Source: Bordetella genomosp. 1 | GTDB taxonomy: Bacteria > Pseudomonadota > Gammaproteobacteria > Burkholderiales > Burkholderiaceae_B | NCBI RefSeq assembly: GCF_002261335.1 | Contig: NZ_NEVL01000001.1 | Coordinates: 930,001 to 994,000 of the forward strand | Direction of reading: 5' to 3' | Length of the DNA: 64,000 bases | Shown: positions 19,982-30,018 of the stretch, in pieces | Position numbering within the stretch: the first letter of the stretch is position 1 | Layout: every line of letters starts with the position of its first letter | The notes under the pieces: generated by a model | Database searches by the model: none | The model's input: the letters and a program-made list of their open reading frames with translations, nothing else | What the model was told of the DNA's origin: nothing | Position numbers and translations under genes: made by a program

Positions 19982-20883
19982 GCGCAGCGCCGCGTGCCCT
20001 GTTCGTGGGGCACACCTACATCGACGTCACCGTGCTGGCCGACCACTGGCCCACCGGCGACGAAAAGGCCGTGGCGCGCGACTACGCGGTGTCGTTCGGC
20101 GGCAATGCCGTCACCGCCGCCTTCGCCTATGCCCGGCTGCAGGGCGCGCCCGACCTCATCACGACCGCCGCGCCCGACGCGTTCGGCGAGCTTTTCACCG
20201 GCATGGCGCGCCGTCACGGCGTGACGCTGCACGAGCGGCCGGTGGCGCGCTCCTCGCTGTCGTTCATCATGCCCAACGCGGGCAAGCGCGCCATCGTGCG
20301 CGCCCGCGACGACGCCCACCTGGCCGGTTTTCCCGAGCTCGACATCTCGCCCTACCGGGCGCTGCACCTCGACGGCCACCAGCCCGACGCGGCGCTGCAC
20401 TACGCCCGGGAGTGCCGGGCACGCGGCATCCTCACCTCGCTCGACGGCGGCGGCCTGCGCAGCAACACCGAGGAATTGCTCGACTACATCGACGTGGCCG
20501 TGTGCGCCGAGCGCCTGTGCGAACAGCTCAATCTCTCGGCCGAAGGCCTGCTGGCATTGTTGCGCGCGCACGGATGCCGCATCGGCGCCGTGACGCAGGG
20601 CGAACGCGGCATGCTCTGGTACGACGAGCAAGGGGTGATGTCGCGGCTGCCCGCGCTCGACGTGCCGCCCGAGCTCGTCATCGACACCTCGGGCGCCGGC
20701 GACGTGTTCCACGGCGCCTATGTGTGGTCGTACGCGGCGCGGCCCACGCTGGGCTGGGCCGAGCATTTCCGCTACGCGCGCGCCGCCTCCGCCTACAAGA
20801 TCCAGCATCTGGGCAACGAGGCCGGCCTGCCGGCGCAGATCGACGTGAGCGACACGCTGGCGCGCTTCGGCGAACGCCGCTAG
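19978..20883 (+). CDS. PfkB-family carbohydrate kinase
   Basis: 301 aa ribokinase-fold kinase. The N-terminal GGNAVTAA motif (residues ~41-48) and the C-terminal DTSGAGDVFHGAY motif with the catalytic Asp and anion hole are intact. Substrate is unknown. It overlaps the CitE-like gene by 4 nt, so it is expressed with an acyl-CoA pathway that has no obvious sugar step. It could act on a sugar or polyol from another route, or be a moonlighting or accessory gene. Confidence 0.9.
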   Translation: MSAAPRALFVGHTYIDVTVLADHWPTGDEKAVARDYAVSFGGNAVTAAFAYARLQGAPDLITTAAPDAFGELFTGMARRHGVTLHERPVARSSLSFIMPNAGKRAIVRARDDAHLAGFPELDISPYRALHLDGHQPDAALHYARECRARGILTSLDGGGLRSNTEELLDYIDVAVCAERLCEQLNLSAEGLLALLRAHGCRIGAVTQGERGMLWYDEQGVMSRLPALDVPPELVIDTSGAGDVFHGAYVWSYAARPTLGWAEHFRYARAASAYKIQHLGNEAGLPAQIDVSDTLARFGERR

Positions 20884-20903
20884 CGCGGCCCCCGCGGGCC
20901 GCG
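20884..20903 (+). terminator. GC hairpin directly after the kinase stop codon
   Basis: Perfect 8-bp inverted repeat CGCGGCCC / GGGCCGCG with a 4-nt loop starts right after the stop. No U-run follows, so termination would be weak; it sits between convergent pfkB-like and folK genes. Confidence 0.45.
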
Positions 20904-20925
20904 TCGGAATCAACGAAAAGGGGGT

Positions 20926-21399
20926 TCAGGCCAGCCGTTCGATCGGCTGGTCGGTGATGGCGTCGATCAGGGCGTCGAGCCGACCTTGCGCCAGCGCCAG
21001 GCCGGGCGCGAGATCGCGCAGGGGGCGCAGCACGAACGCGCGCTGGTGCATGCGCGGGTGCGGCAGCACCAGGCGCGGGTGCTCCAGCGTCACGCCCTCC
21101 ACCAGCAGCAGGTCCAGGTCGAGCGTGCGCGGCGCGTTGCGGTAGGGGCGCTCGCGGCCGTGGGCCAGCTCCAGCGCCTGCAGCACGTCCAGCAGGGCGA
21201 GCGGCTCGAGCGTGGTGTCGAGCGCGGCGACGGCGTTGACGAAGTCCGGGCCCGAGGCCTCGACCGGCGCGCTGCGATAGAAGGGGGAGAGGCGCACGCC
21301 GGCGATGCCCGGCGTGGCGCCCAGTTCGGCGGCCACGCTGCGCAGCGTGGCGGCGCTGTCGCCCAGGTTGGCACCCAGGCCGACGTAGGCCAGCGTCAT
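20926..21399 (-). CDS. folK: 2-amino-4-hydroxy-6-hydroxymethyldihydropteridine pyrophosphokinase
   Basis: Pyrophosphorylates hydroxymethyldihydropterin in folate synthesis. 157 aa with N-terminus TLAYVGLGANLGDSAATL, the pterin-binding RSAPVEASGPDFVNAV segment and the signature PRTLDLDLLL with the Mg-binding Asp residues. ATG at 21399 overlaps the pcnB stop in ATGA. The order hda, HAD, pcnB, folK is a familiar betaproteobacterial cluster. Confidence 0.97.
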   Translation of the reverse strand: MTLAYVGLGANLGDSAATLRSVAAELGATPGIAGVRLSPFYRSAPVEASGPDFVNAVAALDTTLEPLALLDVLQALELAHGRERPYRNAPRTLDLDLLLVEGVTLEHPRLVLPHPRMHQRAFVLRPLRDLAPGLALAQGRLDALIDAITDQPIERLA

Positions 21400-22760
21400 T
21401 CGGCGTCCGGGCGCGGGCCCGAGCGGCGGCGGCGCGGACGGCGCTTGCGCGCGCCGCCAGCGGGGCCGTCGGCGGCCTCGCGCGGCAGGTGCGCGGTGTC
21501 TTCGATCATCTCGGCGCGGGTCGCGTCGTCGGCGTTGGCCAGGTCCATCCACCATTGCGCCAGCACGCTGTCGAACTCGCCGGCGGCGGCGCGCAACTGC
21601 AGGAAGTCGCAGGCGGCGCGGAAGCGCGGCTGCTCGATCATGCGATAGATGGCCTTGCCTGCGCGGCGCTCGAAGCGCGGCTGCATGAACCAGATCTCGC
21701 GCATGTCGGAGGAGAAGCGGCGCTGGATCGCCAGCTTTTCGGTCTGCTCGTCGAGCACCGAATCGGCGGCCTGGATCAGCGACGGAATGGTGTGCTCGCC
21801 GTTGGCGCGCATCTGCTTCCAGCGCGTGTCCACCAGTTGCCACAGCAGTGCCGCGAACAGGAAGCTCGGGCTGATGCTCTTGCCGGCGCGCACGCGCGCG
21901 TCGGTGCGTTCGAGCGCCAGTTCGACGAAGTGTTCGCCGCCCGGCTGCTCCAGCACCACGTCGAGCAGCGGCAGCAGGCCATGGTGCAGGCCCTCGCCGC
22001 GCAGCTGGCGCAGACAGTCCATCGCATGGCCGCAGGTCAGCAGCTTGAGCATTTCGTCGAACAGGCGCGAGGCCGGCACGTTTTCGATCAGCGCGGCCAT
22101 GGTGCGGATCGGCGCGCGCGTGGCGGTGTCGATCGTGCCGTTGAGCTTGGCGGCGAAACGCACGGCGCGCAGCATGCGCACGGGGTCTTCGCGGTAGCGC
22201 TTGATCGGGTCGCCGATGATGCGCACCTGGCGCTTCTTCAGGTCCTGCACGCCCTGGTGATAGTCGATCACCTCCTCGGTGTGCGGGTCGTAGTAGAGCG
22301 CGTTCATGGTGAAGTCGCGGCGGGCCGCGTCTTCTTCCTGCGAGCCGAACACGTTGTCGCGCAGGATGCGGCCGTGTTCGTCGGTTTCCTGGTGCTCGGA
22401 GGCCGGCGCGCGGAAGGTCGAGGTCTCGATGATTTCCTGGCCGAACACCACGTGCACCAGCTGGAAGCGGCGGCCGATGATGCGGGCGCGGCGGAACAGC
22501 GGGCGGATCTGCTCGGGCGTGGCGTTGGTGGCCACGTCGAAATCCTTGGGCTCGAGCCCGACGATCAGGTCGCGCACGGCGCCGCCGACCACGTAGGCCT
22601 CATAGCCGTGCTGGCGCAGCACCTCGCAGACCTTGATGGCGTGACGCGACACGTTGCGCCGGTCGATCCCGTGACGGTCGCGCGAGATGCGCTGCGGGCC
22701 GCCTCGGAGGGCAGGGCCGAACAGACGTCCGACGAATTTTTTTATGGTCTCGGTGATCAT
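21396..22760 (-). CDS. pcnB: poly(A) polymerase I
   Basis: Adds 3' poly(A) tails that promote RNA decay. 454 aa nucleotidyltransferase. Visible motifs are GYEAYVVGGAVRDLIVGLEP and DFDVATNATP (metal-binding Asp pair in DFD), then RRDFTMNALYYD and the ATP/tRNA-nucleotidyltransferase-like helical domain. The C-terminus is Arg-rich (RKRRPRRRRSG), typical of PcnB and distinct from CCA-adding enzymes. The start overlaps the upstream HAD gene stop by 1 nt and the stop overlaps folK by 4 nt. Confidence 0.95.
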   Translation of the reverse strand: MITETIKKFVGRLFGPALRGGPQRISRDRHGIDRRNVSRHAIKVCEVLRQHGYEAYVVGGAVRDLIVGLEPKDFDVATNATPEQIRPLFRRARIIGRRFQLVHVVFGQEIIETSTFRAPASEHQETDEHGRILRDNVFGSQEEDAARRDFTMNALYYDPHTEEVIDYHQGVQDLKKRQVRIIGDPIKRYREDPVRMLRAVRFAAKLNGTIDTATRAPIRTMAALIENVPASRLFDEMLKLLTCGHAMDCLRQLRGEGLHHGLLPLLDVVLEQPGGEHFVELALERTDARVRAGKSISPSFLFAALLWQLVDTRWKQMRANGEHTIPSLIQAADSVLDEQTEKLAIQRRFSSDMREIWFMQPRFERRAGKAIYRMIEQPRFRAACDFLQLRAAAGEFDSVLAQWWMDLANADDATRAEMIEDTAHLPREAADGPAGGARKRRPRRRRSGPRPDAE

Positions 22761-23458
22761 TAGGACTTGGCGTCTTCCATGTGGTCGAACAGATCCAGCA
22801 CTTGCCAGCCGCGTTCGGCCGCAATGGCGCGCAGGCGCGGGCTGGGGTTGGTGGCAACGGGCTGCGTGACCACTTCGAGCAGCGGCACGTCGTTGACCGA
22901 ATCGCTATAGAAATACGATTCGCTGAAATCGGCAAGCGTCAGGCCGAGGCCGGCAAGCCATTGGTTCACGCGCACCACCTTGCCTTCCTTGAAGGCCGGG
23001 GTGCCGTCGATGCGGCCGGTGTAGCGGCCCGCGACGTATTGCGGGTCGGTCGCGATCAGCGTGGGCACGCCGAAGGCGCGCGCGATCGGCGCGGTGACGA
23101 AGCTGTTGGTGGCGGTGACCACGGCGCACAGGTCGCCGGCGGCCAGGTGCTTTTCGACCAGTTCGCGCGGACGTGCCTGGAAGGCCGGGCGGATCACCTG
23201 CGCCATGAATTCCTCGTGCCAGGCCGCCAGCTCGAACGGCGAGTGCGCCGCGAGCAGGCCCAGCATGAACTCGGCCGCCTGCTCCGCGGTCAGCTCGCCG
23301 CGGTTGTACTGATCCATCAGGTCGTCGTTGCGGCGGCGCGCCTGTTCGGGATCGCCGGCCCGGCCGGTGCGGGCCAGGAAGTCGGCCCACTGATAGTCGC
23401 TGTCGAGCGGCAGCAGGGTGTGATCCAGGTCGAACAGGGCGATGCGGCGGGAGGTCAT
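22760..23458 (-). CDS. HAD-superfamily IB phosphatase (SerB-like)
   Basis: 232 aa. Motif I is ALFDLDHTLLPLDSD (nucleophile and acid/base Asp), motif II VVTATNSF with Thr, and motif III/IV YFYSDSVNDVPLLE. The helical cap inserted after motif I is typical of subclass IB, such as phosphoserine phosphatase and phosphorylcholine phosphatase. Substrate unknown. Lies between hda and pcnB with 4-nt and 1-nt overlaps, so it is expressed with them. Confidence 0.9.
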   Translation of the reverse strand: MTSRRIALFDLDHTLLPLDSDYQWADFLARTGRAGDPEQARRRNDDLMDQYNRGELTAEQAAEFMLGLLAAHSPFELAAWHEEFMAQVIRPAFQARPRELVEKHLAAGDLCAVVTATNSFVTAPIARAFGVPTLIATDPQYVAGRYTGRIDGTPAFKEGKVVRVNQWLAGLGLTLADFSESYFYSDSVNDVPLLEVVTQPVATNPSPRLRAIAAERGWQVLDLFDHMEDAKS

Positions 23459-24156
23459 GTCGATGAGGAGTCGGGGTCCGCGAGCATGGCCCGCAACAGG
23501 GAAGTGGTGATCGGTCGGCCGGTGGCCAGCGAATAACGATCCAGCGCGTCGAGCAGCGCAGCCAGCTTGCGGATGTCGCGCTCGTGGTGCGTGAGCATCC
23601 AGTTGATGACTTCGGGCGCCAGCTGCAGGCCGCGGTCGGCGGCCTGGGCCGAGAGCGCCGCCAGCTTGTCGGCATCGGACAGCGGATCGAGGCGGAACAC
23701 CAGATCCCAGCCCAGCCGCGTACGCAGGTCTTCGCGCAGGGGCAGCGACATCGGCGCCCGGTCGCCGGACACGGCCAGCGCGAACGCGCGATCGGTCGCG
23801 GCCGATTCGCGCCAGCGATTGTACAGGGCGAACAGCCCGGCCTGCCGGCGCTCGTCCATGCGGTGCACGTCGTCGACCGCGATGAACTTCGGCATCGGGG
23901 CGGTGGAATCGGCCTCGGCCAGCGTGCGCAGCGCCTGCAGGCCGTGCGCGGCGTCGATGTAGATGGCGTCTTCACGCGCCGTCAGGCCCCGCAGCAGATG
24001 GCTGCGGCCGCAACCAGCCGGGCCCCACAGATAGATGGCCCGGCCGGCGCGCAACGCGCGCGCGGCAGCCAGGGCCTCACCGTTGGGGCCGGCGATGTAG
24101 TTGTTCAGCGAAGGCGCTGGCGCAGGAAGTACGTCAAGCAGCAGCTGGCGGTTCAT
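23455..24156 (-). CDS. hda: DnaA regulatory inactivator Hda
   Basis: AAA+ protein that, with the beta clamp, stimulates ATP hydrolysis by DnaA and prevents re-initiation. 233 aa. The N-terminus MNRQLLLDVLPAPAPSLNNY carries the QLLLDV clamp-binding motif, followed by Walker A-like GPAGCGRSHLL and Walker B IAVDDVHRM. ATG at 24156 is chosen because the clamp motif must be near the N-terminus; 28 open codons lie upstream. It is divergent from purM across 278 bp, in which I see no other gene. Confidence 0.95.
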   Translation of the reverse strand: MNRQLLLDVLPAPAPSLNNYIAGPNGEALAAARALRAGRAIYLWGPAGCGRSHLLRGLTAREDAIYIDAAHGLQALRTLAEADSTAPMPKFIAVDDVHRMDERRQAGLFALYNRWRESAATDRAFALAVSGDRAPMSLPLREDLRTRLGWDLVFRLDPLSDADKLAALSAQAADRGLQLAPEVINWMLTHHERDIRKLAALLDALDRYSLATGRPITTSLLRAMLADPDSSST

Positions 24157-24434
24157 GAAATGGCGATCAATCGGGCTTCGGCGCGCGGGGCCCGCGGGGA
24201 AATCGGAGATCCGCGGCAAAAAGTGGCCTCGCGCGGCCAACCCCGAACTTTAAACCAGGGCGGGCGCGATTGTCGCGCGCGCGCCACCGCGCGCGTGCGG
24301 CTGCCCGGGGGAGAATGGGCGGAAAAGCCAGGCAGGACGGGCTTTTCCGGGGTATTCGGCGCTTTCGGCGGCTAACGTCGTAAAATCCCGAAGTCCCACC
24401 CAATCCGCAATTGTTACAACTCCACGGTTTCTCC

Positions 24435-25484
<1,050 letters not shown>

Positions 25485-25516
25485 GGGCGCGCCGGCTGCG
25501 GCCGGCCGCAATGACG

Positions 25517-25545
25517 ACGGGCGCCTCGGCGCCCGTTTTTCTTTT
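25517..25545 (+). terminator. Rho-independent terminator after purM
   Basis: Stem ACGGGCGCC / GGCGCCCGT (25517-25525 and 25528-25536) followed by TTTTCTTTT. The short loop implies the innermost pairs open. It lies between convergent purM and miaA. Confidence 0.85.
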
Positions 25546-25556
25546 GCCGCGCCGGT

Positions 25557-26495
25557 TCAGGCCGGGTCGAGCAGCGCGGCGGCCGCGTCGATGGTGCGCG
25601 CCACCGCGTCGGCGGCGAGACAGTCGATCACGATGCGCTCGGGTTGCGCGCGCAACCAGGTGAGCTGGCGCTTGGCCAGCTGGCGCGTGGCGGCGATACC
25701 CTGCTCGCGCGCCTGTTCCAGGTCGATCTCGCCGTCGAGGTGCGCCCACATCTGGCGATAACCCACGCAGCGTATCGACGGCAGGCCGGCGTGCAGGTCG
25801 GGGCGCGCGCGCAGGCGCCGCACTTCGTCGAGCAGGCCGGCCGCCAGCATCGCGTCGAAGCGCTGCTGGATGCGGGCGTGCAGGCCGGCGCGATCGCCCG
25901 GCTCCAGGCTGATCGTGACGTAGCGGTGCGGGCCGGGCGCGCTGCTGCCGCCGGTGAGCAGCGCCGACATGGGCTGGCCCGACAGGCGGCAGACTTCGAG
26001 CGCGCGCGAGATGCGCTGGCTGTCGTTGGGCGACAGCCGGGCCGCCGTCACCGGGTCGAGCCGCGCGAGGTCGGCGTGCAGGGCGGGCCAGCCGCGCGCC
26101 GCCGCCTGGGCCTCGATGTCGGCGCGCAGCGCCGGGTCGGCCTGCGGCAGGTCGTCGAGCCCGTCGCGCAGCGCCTTGTAGTACATCATCGTGCCGCCGG
26201 CCAGCAGCGGGATGCGGCCGCGCGCGCGGATCTCGTCGATGAGGCGCAGCGTGTCGTCGCGGAACTCGGCCGCCGAGTAGGCCTCGGCGGGGTCGCGGAT
26301 GTCGAGCAGGTGCTGCGGCACCCGCGCCTGTTCGGCCGGCGACGGCTTGGCCGTGCCGATGTCCATGCCGCGATAGATGGTGGCCGAGTCGACGTTGATG
26401 ATCTCGAGCGGCCAGCGCTCGGCGAGCGCCAGCGTGGAGGCGCTCTTGCCGGCCGCGGTGGGGCCGGCCAGGCACAGGATGGGCGTGGGATCCAT
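25557..26495 (-). CDS. miaA: tRNA dimethylallyltransferase
   Basis: Adds the isopentenyl group to A37 of tRNAs reading UNN codons. 312 aa. P-loop [13 protein letters not shown] near residues 8-20, then [19 protein letters not shown] with the catalytic Asp/Thr region, [14 protein letters not shown] and [10 protein letters not shown]. Starts 11 nt after the mutL stop, the order known from E. coli (amiB-mutL-miaA). Confidence 0.97.
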   Translation of the reverse strand: MDPTPILCLAGPTAAGKSASTLALAERWPLEIINVDSATIYRGMDIGTAKPSPAEQARVPQHLLDIRDPAEAYSAAEFRDDTLRLIDEIRARGRIPLLAGGTMMYYKALRDGLDDLPQADPALRADIEAQAAARGWPALHADLARLDPVTAARLSPNDSQRISRALEVCRLSGQPMSALLTGGSSAPGPHRYVTISLEPGDRAGLHARIQQRFDAMLAAGLLDEVRRLRARPDLHAGLPSIRCVGYRQMWAHLDGEIDLEQAREQGIAATRQLAKRQLTWLRAQPERIVIDCLAADAVARTIDAAAALLDPA

Positions 26496-26506
26496 GGCGG
26501 CCGGCT

Positions 26507-28423
26507 CTACTGGCCGCGCAGGAACAGCTTGTCGAGGTCGGAGATCGACCATTGCACCCAGGTGGGCCGGCCGTGATTGCACTGGTCGGCGCGCTCGGTG
26601 GCTTCCATCTGGCGCAGCAGCGCGTTCATTTCCTCGATCGTGAGCTTGCGGTTGGCGCGCACCGAGCCGTGGCAGGCCATGGTGGAGAGCAGCTCGTTGC
26701 GCTGCTCGGTGAGCAGGCGCGATTCGCCGACGGCGGCCAGGTCGCGCAGCACCGCCTGCGCCAGGCTCTCGATGTCGCCACGCGCCAGCAGGGCCGGCAC
26801 GCTGCGCACCGCGATCGAGGTCGGTCCCGACGGACGCATCTCGAAGCCCAGTTCGGCGAGCTGCTCGGCATGCTCCTCGACCAGCGCCACGTCTTTTTCC
26901 TGCGCATGGAAGACCACCGGCACCAGCAGGTCCTGGCGCGGCAGCGCGCGCGCGTCGAGCGCGCGCTTGAGCTGTTCGTAGACCACGCGTTCGTGCGCGG
27001 CGTGCATGTCGACCAGCACCAGGCCGCGCGCGTTTTGCGCCAGCACATAGATGCCGTGCACCTGCGCCAGCGCCATGCCGAGCGGGTGTTCCTCGTCGGC
27101 CGGCAGGGCGGCGGCCGGCGCGCCCGGCGGGGCGGCGGGCCGCGGCGCCGCGGCGCTGGCGGGCGCCTGCCAGGCAGCCACGGGCGGGGCGCCGGCCGAT
27201 TCCTCGGCCAGCGGCCGGTACAGGCTCTGCCAGTCGCGCACCGGCACGCCCTCGGGCTCGGCCAGCCGGAACGGCACCTGGCTGTGCGCGGGGCGCGGCG
27301 CCGGGGCGGGGGAGAGATCGTAGGCGGGGCGCGGGCCCGCCTCGCCTCGGGGCGCCGCGGCAAAGGGGGCCGTGGCCGCGGCGGGCGCGGCGGCGGACTC
27401 GGCCTCGTTCTCCGGGGTGGCCACGGCGCTGGCGCCGCCGGTCTGGGCCAGGGCCTGGCTCACCACCTGGTTGACGAAGCGGTGCACCGCGCCGCTGTCG
27501 CGAAAGCGCACCTCGCTCTTGGCCGGATGCACGTTCACGTCGACCGCGGCCGGGTCGATGTCGAGATACAGCACATAGGCCGGCTGGCGGTCGCCGTGCA
27601 GCACGTCGGCGTAGGCCGAGCGCAGCGCGTGGCTGACCGTGCGGTCGCGCACATAGCGGCCGTTGACGTAGAGGTACTGGCGGTCGGCGCGGGCGCGTGC
27701 CGCGGTGGGGCGCGTCACCATGCCGATCAGGCCGATGGCGCCGAAGCGCGTGTCGACCGGCAGCGCCTGGCTGGCGAACTCGCCGCCCAGCACGTCGCGG
27801 ATGCGCTGGCCGTGATCGGCCGGCAGCCACTGCTTCTGCGCGCGGTCGTGGTGGAACAGGCGGAACGCGATCTCCGGATGGGCCAGCGCGATGCGCTCGA
27901 GCGCGTCGACGCAATGGCCGAACTCGGTGGCCTCCGCGCGCAAGAACTTGCGCCGGGCCGGCACCGAATCGAACAGCTGCCGCACGTCCACCGTGGTGCC
28001 GACCGGGCCGGAGGCGGGCGAGACCTCGCCGCTCGAGCCGTCGATCTGCCAGGCGTGCTCGCCGCTGCGGGTGCGCGAAATGATGGCCAGCCGCGCCACC
28101 GAGGCGATCGAGGCCAGCGCCTCGCCGCGAAAGCCCATCGAGGCCACGGATTCGAGCTCGTTGAGCGAGCGGATCTTGCTGGTGGCGTGGCGCGCCACGG
28201 CCAGCGGCAGCTCCTCGGGCGGGATGCCGCTGCCGTCGTCGGTGACCGCGATGCGGCGGATGCCGCCGCCCTCCAGCCGCACCTCGATGGCGCGGGCGCC
28301 GGCGTCGATGGCGTTCTCGAGCACCTCCTTGAGCACGGAGGCCGGGCGCTCGATCACCTCGCCTGCGGCAATCTGGCTGATCAGCAGGTCGGGGAGCTGG
28401 GCGATGGAACGGCGTTCGGACAT
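26507..28423 (-). CDS. mutL: DNA mismatch repair protein MutL with endonuclease motif
   Basis: 638 aa. The N-terminal GHKL ATPase has [25 protein letters not shown] and [11 protein letters not shown] Pro/Ala-rich linker (residues ~345-460) separates it from the dimerisation domain. That domain contains [12 protein letters not shown] (about 472-483), which fits DQHA(X)2E(X)4E, and the C-terminal ACHGSVR and CNHGRP blocks. These are the metal-binding motifs of endonuclease-type MutL found in bacteria without MutH. So strand nicking is probably done by MutL itself (known for the family; inferred here). Confidence 0.97.
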   Translation of the reverse strand: MSERRSIAQLPDLLISQIAAGEVIERPASVLKEVLENAIDAGARAIEVRLEGGGIRRIAVTDDGSGIPPEELPLAVARHATSKIRSLNELESVASMGFRGEALASIASVARLAIISRTRSGEHAWQIDGSSGEVSPASGPVGTTVDVRQLFDSVPARRKFLRAEATEFGHCVDALERIALAHPEIAFRLFHHDRAQKQWLPADHGQRIRDVLGGEFASQALPVDTRFGAIGLIGMVTRPTAARARADRQYLYVNGRYVRDRTVSHALRSAYADVLHGDRQPAYVLYLDIDPAAVDVNVHPAKSEVRFRDSGAVHRFVNQVVSQALAQTGGASAVATPENEAESAAAPAAATAPFAAAPRGEAGPRPAYDLSPAPAPRPAHSQVPFRLAEPEGVPVRDWQSLYRPLAEESAGAPPVAAWQAPASAAAPRPAAPPGAPAAALPADEEHPLGMALAQVHGIYVLAQNARGLVLVDMHAAHERVVYEQLKRALDARALPRQDLLVPVVFHAQEKDVALVEEHAEQLAELGFEMRPSGPTSIAVRSVPALLARGDIESLAQAVLRDLAAVGESRLLTEQRNELLSTMACHGSVRANRKLTIEEMNALLRQMEATERADQCNHGRPTWVQWSISDLDKLFLRGQ

Positions 28424-28561
28424 GGGCGGTGTGGGACAGGCCGCGCGGAACGCGGCGGCAGAATCGGCAGATTGAACGATTTTAGCGCTGCCGGGAGGGG
28501 GCCGGGCCTGGGCTATAGTGAGACCCCCAAACGGGCGGCGCATCGCCCAACGAGATGGCAT

Positions 28562-29206
28562 ATGGAATTTCTGAACATGGTGCTCCACATCGACCAGAGC
28601 CTCGGCATCTGGATCGAGCAATATGGCGCGTGGGTGTACCTGGTGCTGTTCATGATCGTGTTCGCCGAAACCGGCCTGGTGGTGCTGCCGTTCCTGCCGG
28701 GCGACTCGCTGCTGTTCATCGCGGGCGCGTTCGGCGCCACGGGCGGGATCGACCCGGTCTGGATGGCGGTGCTGCTGGTGATCGCGGCCGTCGCCGGCAA
28801 CAGCGTGAACTACGCGGTGGGCCGCGCCCTCGGGCCGCGCGTGTTCACAATGAACATCCGTTTCCTGGACCGCGGCGCGCTGATGCGCACCCACATGTTC
28901 TACGAGAAGCACGGCGGCAAGACCATCGTGATGTCGCGCTTCATTCCGGTGGTGCGCACCTTCGCGCCGTTCGTGGCCGGCGTGGCCGAGATGCCCATGG
29001 GCCGCTTCCAGTTCTTCAACATCAGCGGCGCGCTGCTGTGGGTGGTGGGCCTCATCACGGCCGGCTATTTCTTCGGCAACATCCCCATCGTGAAAGACCA
29101 CCTCAACACCATCGTGCTGCTGGGCCTGGCCGCGGCCATCGTGCCGCTGATCGTGGCCGCCGTGGTGCGGCTGTGGCAGCGGCGCGGCGGGCAGCCCAAC
29201 CGCTGA
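28562..29206 (+). CDS. DedA-family inner-membrane protein
   Basis: 214 aa with four to five hydrophobic segments. Family features: [29 protein letters not shown], and [17 protein letters not shown] with the conserved Arg pair needed in DedA proteins. DedA/SNARE-associated proteins are linked to lipid (undecaprenyl phosphate or phosphatidylethanolamine) flipping, membrane potential and envelope stress resistance. Divergent from mutL; ends in a bidirectional terminator. Confidence 0.92.
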   Translation: MEFLNMVLHIDQSLGIWIEQYGAWVYLVLFMIVFAETGLVVLPFLPGDSLLFIAGAFGATGGIDPVWMAVLLVIAAVAGNSVNYAVGRALGPRVFTMNIRFLDRGALMRTHMFYEKHGGKTIVMSRFIPVVRTFAPFVAGVAEMPMGRFQFFNISGALLWVVGLITAGYFFGNIPIVKDHLNTIVLLGLAAAIVPLIVAAVVRLWQRRGGQPNR

Positions 29207-29211
29207 GCCGC

Positions 29212-29262
29212 GCGCAGGACATAAAAAAATCGGGCATCGCCCGATTTTTTTATGTCCTGCGC
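29212..29262. terminator. 51-bp near-continuous inverted repeat, bidirectional terminator
   Basis: 24-bp arms at 29212-29235 and 29239-29262 are exactly complementary around a 3-nt loop. The stem core is ATCGGGC / GCCCGAT flanked by seven A and seven T, so it terminates in both directions: dedA (+) and the FCD regulator (-). The arms extend well beyond the A/T tracts. Confidence 0.9.
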
Positions 29263-29263
29263 C

Positions 29264-30001
29264 TCAATCGGCCGCGTCGTCGCGATACAGGCGCAGCCGT
29301 TCGGCGGCGTTGCGCAGGTGGCGCTCGGCCGCGGCGCCCGCCGCCTGCGGGTCGGCGTCGGCAATGGCGCTGTAGATGGCCTGGTGTTCGCGCTGCACGT
29401 CGGCCATGCGCTGGGCATACATGTGGGCGGTGTTGCGGCGCGCGCTGCGGATCACGTGGCGCACGCTGCCTTCCAGGTATTCGTTGAGCGCGACCAGGTG
29501 CGGATTGTGGGTGGCCTGCACGATGGCCTGGTGGAAGGCGTAGTCCTCGTCGTCGCCCAGCTTGTCGTTGAGCACCGCGTATTCCATGCCGACCAGGCCC
29601 TGGCGGATGCGCTTCAGGTCGTCGTCGCTGCGGCGCTGCGCCGCGTAGCGCGCCGCCGTGGTCTCGATGGCCAGCATCAGCTCGAGGATGTGCTCGAGCT
29701 CCTGGTTGTCGCTGGGCGACACGGCGGCAATGCGGAAGGCGTTCTTGCGCGCGGCCGCGTCGACGAACACGCCCCGACCCTGCTGCGAGGTCACCAGGCC
29801 CTCGGATTTCAGGCGCGCAATGGCCTCGCGCACCACCGCGCGGCTCACGCCGTGGGTCTCGACCAGCTCGCGCTCCGTGGGCAGGCGGTCGCCCGGCGCG
29901 AGCACGCCCTGGTGGATCTGGTCGGCCAGCAGCGCCGCCAGGTCGGCGGGCAGCGACGGACGCGCGGACGTCGGATCAGACGGGTGCGAAGCAGCGGTCA
30001 T
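29264..30001 (-). CDS. GntR-family (FadR/FCD subfamily) transcription regulator
   Basis: 245 aa. The N-terminal winged helix (residues ~20-80) includes GVLAPGDRLPTERELVETHG and VSRAVVREAIARLKSEGLV; an all-helical FCD effector domain fills ~100-235 with the metal-binding pattern (DYAFHQAI, HPHL-like, REHQAIYSAI, ERHLRNA). FCD regulators usually repress catabolic genes until they bind an organic acid. It follows the SDR gene by 17 nt on the same strand, so it is probably autoregulated from the divergent promoter where TTGTCTGACAA sites lie. Confidence 0.92.
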   Translation of the reverse strand: MTAASHPSDPTSARPSLPADLAALLADQIHQGVLAPGDRLPTERELVETHGVSRAVVREAIARLKSEGLVTSQQGRGVFVDAAARKNAFRIAAVSPSDNQELEHILELMLAIETTAARYAAQRRSDDDLKRIRQGLVGMEYAVLNDKLGDDEDYAFHQAIVQATHNPHLVALNEYLEGSVRHVIRSARRNTAHMYAQRMADVQREHQAIYSAIADADPQAAGAAAERHLRNAAERLRLYRDDAAD

Positions 30002-30018
30002 GAAGCGTGTGAGCCCGG

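Noticed and set aside
29212-29262. Terminal inverted repeat of an insertion sequence
   Set aside because: No transposase gene is adjacent, both halves are contiguous with a 3-nt loop, and the A/T tracts fit a two-way terminator.
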